From Candidatus Portnoyibacteriota bacterium (GTDB lineage Bacteria > Patescibacteriota > Minisyncoccia > RBG-13-40-8-A > JAUWHN01): DNA of 8,799 nucleotides. Shown piece by piece: positions 5,673 through 8,799 of this stretch. The notes below the pieces were generated by a model. That model saw nothing but the letters and a program-made list of their open reading frames with translations. It did no database searches and had not been told where the DNA came from. The DNA lies in the NCBI GenBank assembly GCA_030605865.1, contig JAUWHN010000036.1, positions 1-8,799 on the forward strand. The letters are read 5' to 3'. Positions within the stretch are counted from its first letter, which is position 1. Each line of letters opens with the position of its first letter. The translations under genes and the position numbers were made by a program.

Positions 5673-7409
5673 ATGATGTATATAATAAACGTTATCCCTC
5701 TTGTAAAAATCCCCTACCCCAATTCTCAAATCTTGAGCTATTTTTTTAAAGAAAAATTGCCTAAAGGGGCTTTGGTGCAAATATCCCTTCGCAAAAAGCA
5801 AACAAACGCCATTGTTTTCTCTTCAGAAAATCTGGAAAAAAAGAAAATTGACATAAAGAAAGGCACCTCTTTTAAACTAAAACCAATTGAAAAAGTTATT
5901 TCCAAAAATCCGGTCTTGACCAAAAATCAATTCAAACTCCTTTTTTGGTTTTCAGAATACTATTTTTCTCCATTAGGATTGGTTACAAAATTATTCGTTC
6001 CTCGAGAAAGCTATCAAATGCCCATCATCAACAAACAAACCTTGAAATTAACACCAGAAACCAAAAAGAATGTTTTTTTTCCCTTTAAGAATTTAAAATC
6101 AATAATCATAGAAAATGCCGATAGTCCAAAATATGTATCCTGGGGCAGACAGCCTTATTATAATATTCAAAAGGTTGCCCTTCAATTAGCTAAAATATTT
6201 AAAGCGAAAATCGTTCTAAAAAGCACACATCCTTCCGTAGAAACTTATTACTGGGCACAAAAAAATAAATACAGATTACAAATACAAGATACAAGATACC
6301 CCGGCCGCGCACCGCGCAGCGGGACGGGCAAGATACAAAATACAAAACTAGTGGATATGCGAAAGGAGATTAAAAAAGGCAACTATTCGATTCTTAGTGA
6401 CGAGTTGCAAAAAGAATTAAAAAAGGCCAGAAAATCTATTCTTTATATTTCCCGCCGGGGAACTGCGACTTTTATCCTTTGCCGGGACTGCGGTCATGTG
6501 CTAAAATGCCCTTACTGCGACGTTCCTCTCGTTTATCATGAGAATACTAAATACAAAATACAAGATACTAAATACTATTTATTATGTCATCATTGTGGAA
6601 ACGAGGAAAAACCGTTGACACTTTGTCCGAACTGCAAGGGCTATAGAATAAAATATTTTGGTGCTGGTACTCAAAGAGTAGAAATGGAAATAAAAAATAT
6701 TCTACCCAAAACAAAAGTATTTAGATTAGACAGCGATAGAGCCAAGACCCCGGCTGAACAATGGAAAATCATAGATAAATTCAACGGGTTTAAAAACCTG
6801 CCTCGCGGCAAGGCGGGTGCCATTTTAATTGGCACCCAAATGTTGTTTGAGAAAGATATAAGGCCAATAAATTTGATAGGAGTTGTTTCTATTGAAACTA
6901 TTCTAAATTTACCTGATTATAGAAGTTCTGAACGAGTTTTTAAAATTTTAAACCAGCTCCGATCAATGAGCAAAAAGAAATTTTTAATTCAAACCTACAA
7001 TCCAAAAAACTCTGCTATTATTAACGCCGTTGACAATAACTGGAAAAAATTCTATAATGAAGAAATTAAAATTCGGAAAGTTCTAAGCTACCCTCCTTTT
7101 TCTCAAATTATAAAACTAAGCTTTGAACACAAAGACCCCAAAAAAACCGAAGATGAGGCGAAAATCCTATTAGAAAAATTAAAACAACAAATAAAGAATT
7201 TAAAGTTTGAAGTTAATAGTTTAGAATTATTGGGTCCAGTGCCGGCTTTTATTCCCAAAATTAGAGAAAAACACCGCTGGAACATTGTTATCAAATCCAA
7301 GAACCCTGCCTTGCTGGCAGGCAGACAAGAACCAAGAATCAGAAACCAACTCCTAATGATTGTGCCCCCAAATTGGAAAATTGAAGTTGACCCTGAAAAC
7401 TTGTTATAA
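5673..7409 (+). CDS. priA: PriA-like primosomal protein N' lacking helicase motifs
   Basis: PriA restarts stalled replication forks by binding branched DNA and loading the replicative helicase. The 578-residue protein is about 150 shorter than E. coli PriA. Residues 1-110 match the DNA-binding N-terminus. The Walker A segment that should follow is absent. The DEEH box reads ENAD (147-150), GSATPS reads KSTHPS (183-188), and the QVAGRAGR motif reads QLRSMSKK (428-435). All eight zinc cysteines remain (270, 273, 279, 282, 305, 308, 318, 321), as do GTQRVE, LIGTQM and the C-terminal LGPVPAFIPK domain. It should bind DNA and zinc but not hydrolyse ATP, as inferred for actinobacterial PriA. Four in-frame repeats lie within it. 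The frame is intact, so it is not a pseudogene. def follows after 12 nt. ATG at 5673 or 5676 is equally likely as start; neither has a ribosome site. Confidence 0.9.
   Translation: MMYIINVIPLVKIPYPNSQILSYFFKEKLPKGALVQISLRKKQTNAIVFSSENLEKKKIDIKKGTSFKLKPIEKVISKNPVLTKNQFKLLFWFSEYYFSPLGLVTKLFVPRESYQMPIINKQTLKLTPETKKNVFFPFKNLKSIIIENADSPKYVSWGRQPYYNIQKVALQLAKIFKAKIVLKSTHPSVETYYWAQKNKYRLQIQDTRYPGRAPRSGTGKIQNTKLVDMRKEIKKGNYSILSDELQKELKKARKSILYISRRGTATFILCRDCGHVLKCPYCDVPLVYHENTKYKIQDTKYYLLCHHCGNEEKPLTLCPNCKGYRIKYFGAGTQRVEMEIKNILPKTKVFRLDSDRAKTPAEQWKIIDKFNGFKNLPRGKAGAILIGTQMLFEKDIRPINLIGVVSIETILNLPDYRSSERVFKILNQLRSMSKKKFLIQTYNPKNSAIINAVDNNWKKFYNEEIKIRKVLSYPPFSQIIKLSFEHKDPKKTEDEAKILLEKLKQQIKNLKFEVNSLELLGPVPAFIPKIREKHRWNIVIKSKNPALLAGRQEPRIRNQLLMIVPPNWKIEVDPENLL
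6281..6345 (+). repeat. Heptamer repeats flanking a GC-rich block inside priA
   Basis: Units of (A/G)ATACAA run at 6281-6299 and again at 6332-6345. Between them lies a 31-nt block (6299-6329) with only three non-G/C bases, in an otherwise AT-rich gene. Read in frame it gives a linker at about residues 203-225 of PriA, some 8 residues longer than in E. coli. Confidence 0.7.
6543..6577 (+). repeat. Five heptamer units inside the priA zinc domain
   Basis: Five consecutive 7-nt units start at 6543, 6550, 6557, 6564 and 6571, with consensus (A/G)ATAC(A/T)A. They encode NTKYKIQDTKY (residues 291-301) between the fourth and fifth zinc cysteines, about 8 residues more than E. coli has there. Confidence 0.75.
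6796..6818 (+). repeat. GC-rich inverted repeat inside priA (NLPRGKAG)
   Basis: ACCTGCCT (6796-6803) and AGGCGGGT (6811-6818) pair with one G-T position around a 7-nt loop. The stretch encodes NLPRGKAG (375-382), an extra loop just before the conserved ILIGTQM. Confidence 0.65.
7305..7324 (+). repeat. Inverted repeat inside priA (PALLAGRQ)
   Basis: CCTGCC (7305-7310) and GGCAGG (7316-7321) form a 6-bp stem with a 5-nt loop, and GGCAG recurs at 7320-7324. It encodes PALLAGRQ (545-552), an extra loop in the C-terminal domain. It resembles the element at 6796, which also starts CCTGCC. Confidence 0.6.
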
Positions 7410-7421
7410 AAATTCAAACTT

Positions 7422-7874
7422 ATGTCAACACTAAAAATTCAAATTGGACAAAATAACCCTATTTTGCGTAAAAAATCTCTTAAGATAAAGAAAGTAAATT
7501 ATGATATCCAAAAATTAGCAAAAGATATGTTGAAGATAATGAATAAAAATAATGGGATTGGGCTGTCAGCTTGCCAGGTTGGTAAGAATATTCGCCTTTT
7601 TATTGTACCCAAAGAGTTGTCTAAAAAATATGTCTTTATTAACCCGAAAATTATTACCATCTCCAAAAAAACTGACGTGACGGAAGAGGGATGTTTGAGT
7701 TTGCCCGGACTATTTCTGCCAATAAAACGAGTCACATCCCTAAAAATAAAAGCTCTTGATGAAGACGGAAAAGAATTCAAATTAAAAGCCAAGGGATTGT
7801 TGGCTCGCGTAATCCAACACGAAAACGACCATCTTAATGGAATACTAATTACAGATAAGTATGAAAAAAATTAA
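7422..7874 (+). CDS. def: Peptide deformylase
   Basis: Def removes the N-formyl group from nascent proteins in the cytoplasm, using a bound metal ion. The 150-residue protein has all three family motifs: GIGLSACQ (45-52), EGCLSLP (89-95) and QHENDH (132-137). Metal ligands are C91, H133 and H137, and E134 is the catalytic acid/base. Length is slightly short but normal for small deformylases. It starts 12 nt after priA without a Shine-Dalgarno sequence and overlaps fmt by 14 nt, so translation of the two is probably coupled. Def and Fmt act at opposite ends of the same formylation cycle. Unlike both neighbours it carries no visible repeat insertion. Identification is firm. Confidence 0.96.
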   Translation: MSTLKIQIGQNNPILRKKSLKIKKVNYDIQKLAKDMLKIMNKNNGIGLSACQVGKNIRLFIVPKELSKKYVFINPKIITISKKTDVTEEGCLSLPGLFLPIKRVTSLKIKALDEDGKEFKLKAKGLLARVIQHENDHLNGILITDKYEKN

Positions 7875-8799
7875 AACAATTTTAATCGGTACTCCGGAAT
7901 TTGCAGTAAGGATTTTTAAAAAACTGAAGGAAGTCGAACTTCCTTCAGTTGAAATTATGGGAGTTGTTACGGTTGAGGATAAACCGGTTGGCAGAAAGCA
8001 AGAACTAACGCCTTCACCAATAAAAAAATGGGCTTTGGGAGTTAAACTCCCAATTTTACAATTGGAAAAACTAAACGCTGACCTGATAATCGCAGCTGCT
8101 TATGGTCAGATTATTCCTAAAGAAATTTTGGAGATAGTTGACCCTCGTCTTGGACGGGCCAAATTTGGCGCCCTAAACATCCATCCTTCCCTGCTCCCAA
8201 AATACCGAGGGGCTTCACCAATTCAAACAGCAATTTTAAATGGTGATAAAGAAACAGGAATAACAATAATACTGATGGATGAAAAAATGGATCATGGCCC
8301 AATATTGGGAAATTCGAAATTCGAAATTCGAAATTCGAAAATTACGTACAACGAATTAACAAACGAATTGGCGGATCTGGGAGCAGATTTACTGATTAAG
8401 ACCTTGCCCAACTGGATTGAAGGAAAAATCAAGCCCCGGCCCCAGGATCATTCTAAGGCAACTTTTACTAAAATTATTAAAAAAGAAGATGGAAAAATTG
8501 ACTGGAATAAATCCGCTGAAGAAATTGAAAGAATGATGAGGGCTCTTGACCCTTGGCCAGGAACATTTACTTTCTGGAATAATAAACAACTAAAAATTCT
8601 AAAAGCGGATGTAGACAAAAAACCCCGCAAATCCCGACGTAACGTCGGAGCGCGGAGCAAGGTCGGCGAAGTATTTCTGACTGATGATAAAAAGTTAGCA
8701 ATCAAAACTGGAAACGGGATTTTGATTCTAAAACAAGTCCAGCTTGAGGGAAAAAAAATGATGCCTGCTAAAGATTTTCTAAACGGCCATCCGGAAATT
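7861..8799 (+). CDS. fmt: Methionyl-tRNA formyltransferase, 3' end cut by the window
   Basis: Fmt transfers a formyl group from 10-formyl-tetrahydrofolate to initiator Met-tRNA. The frame is open for 313 codons to the window edge. E. coli Fmt has 315, so little should be missing. It has the start IGTPEFA, the motif NIHPSLLPKYRGASPIQ with N106 and H108, and D144 in MDHGPIL. These are the three catalytic residues and fall at E. coli numbering, through offsetting insertions and deletions. The C-terminal OB-like tRNA-binding domain follows (DPWPGTF, then GKKMMPAKDFL). The ATG lies inside the end of def in another frame, supporting translational coupling. Repeats and palindromes are read in frame at several loops. 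The catalytic core is intact, so the enzyme should be active. Confidence 0.95.
   Translation, partial: MKKIKTILIGTPEFAVRIFKKLKEVELPSVEIMGVVTVEDKPVGRKQELTPSPIKKWALGVKLPILQLEKLNADLIIAAAYGQIIPKEILEIVDPRLGRAKFGALNIHPSLLPKYRGASPIQTAILNGDKETGITIILMDEKMDHGPILGNSKFEIRNSKITYNELTNELADLGADLLIKTLPNWIEGKIKPRPQDHSKATFTKIIKKEDGKIDWNKSAEEIERMMRALDPWPGTFTFWNNKQLKILKADVDKKPRKSRRNVGARSKVGEVFLTDDKKLAIKTGNGILILKQVQLEGKKMMPAKDFLNGHPEI
7922..7950 (+). repeat. 13-bp perfect hairpin inside fmt
   Basis: AACTGAAGGAAGT (7922-7934) is exactly complementary to 7938-7950 across a 3-nt loop. It encodes KLKEVELPSV at the helix-strand turn of the Rossmann-like fold. A perfect stem this long within a coding region is unusual and would form in the mRNA about 60 nt after the start codon. 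Confidence 0.75.
8158..8169 (+). repeat. 12-bp palindrome inside a short insertion of fmt
   Basis: GCCAAATTTGGC is a perfect palindrome. It lies in a stretch coding DPRLGRAKFG, about 7 residues longer than the matching place in E. coli, just before the catalytic NIHPSLLP. It could be the remnant of another inserted element, though a 12-bp palindrome alone is weak evidence. Confidence 0.4.
8311..8338 (+). repeat. Four perfect AATTCGA heptamers inside fmt
   Basis: Four exact tandem copies of AATTCGA encode NSKFEIRNSK (151-160) in the loop after catalytic D144. Three units make 21 nt, so gain or loss of three keeps the frame while one or two would break it. The unit differs from the (A/G)ATACAA heptamer in priA but has the same 7-nt period. 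Confidence 0.8.
8625..8655 (+). repeat. Nested GC-rich palindrome inside fmt
   Basis: CCGACGT (8634-8640) and ACGTCGG (8642-8648) form a 7-bp perfect stem, flanked by CCGC (8625-8628) and GCGG (8652-8655). It is read as part of KPRKSRRNVGARSKVG, a basic insertion of about 10 residues in the C-terminal domain compared with E. coli. Confidence 0.65.

Noticed and set aside
5673..7409. priA as a decaying pseudogene
   Set aside because: The frame is intact over 578 codons, all zinc cysteines are kept, and it leads a conserved operon, so a functional ATPase-less protein is likelier.
5738..8705. Six minus-strand open frames opposite priA, def and fmt
   Set aside because: All are antisense to well-recognised genes, overlap each other in part, and have no motifs or start signals.

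Overview
The window is AT-rich and gene-dense, with tiny intergenic gaps. It looks like a chromosomal fragment of a reduced-genome bacterium, most likely Patescibacteria (CPR, Parcubacteria-like). This is inference from several signs: a shortened PriA without helicase motifs, a REP-associated tyrosine transposase (RAYT), a Glu-rich membrane-anchored protein, almost no Shine-Dalgarno sequences, and short repeats or palindromes read in frame inside housekeeping genes. TGA acts as a normal stop at the end of mltG, so the TGA-to-glycine code of some CPR lineages is not in use.

Left part, minus strand, in transcription order: thpR (RNA 2',3'-cyclic phosphodiesterase), a WecG/TagA-family glycosyltransferase and mltG (endolytic transglycosylase) are 2-5 nt apart and form one operon. 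Next come the RAYT gene, an unrecognised single-pass membrane protein, and the first 483 codons of a large Glu-rich anchored protein that leaves the window at base 1. Each of these last three has its own candidate promoter. Just upstream of each candidate -35 lies a copy of TTATYCACAG, a DnaA-box-like 10-mer. Three related hairpins with a GCAAAGC stem sit around the RAYT gene, one in its leader and two downstream of the next gene.

Right part, plus strand: a good sigma-70-type promoter drives priA-def-fmt, a conserved bacterial grouping of replication restart and N-terminal formyl-methionine metabolism. Fmt formylates initiator Met-tRNA and Def later removes the formyl group. fmt runs off the right edge close to its expected end. 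The priA product keeps all eight zinc cysteines but has lost the Walker A segment, the DEEH box and motif VI, so it is probably not an ATPase. priA and fmt, but not def, carry at least seven in-frame low-complexity or palindromic stretches (7-nt tandem repeats and GC-rich inverted repeats), most of them at loops where the families vary.

The features most worth following are the in-frame repeat elements in priA and fmt, the RAYT with its nearby hairpin family, the repeated TTATYCACAG-promoter layout, and two enzymes (PriA, WecG-like) with altered catalytic motifs. No tRNA, rRNA or CRISPR array was seen.
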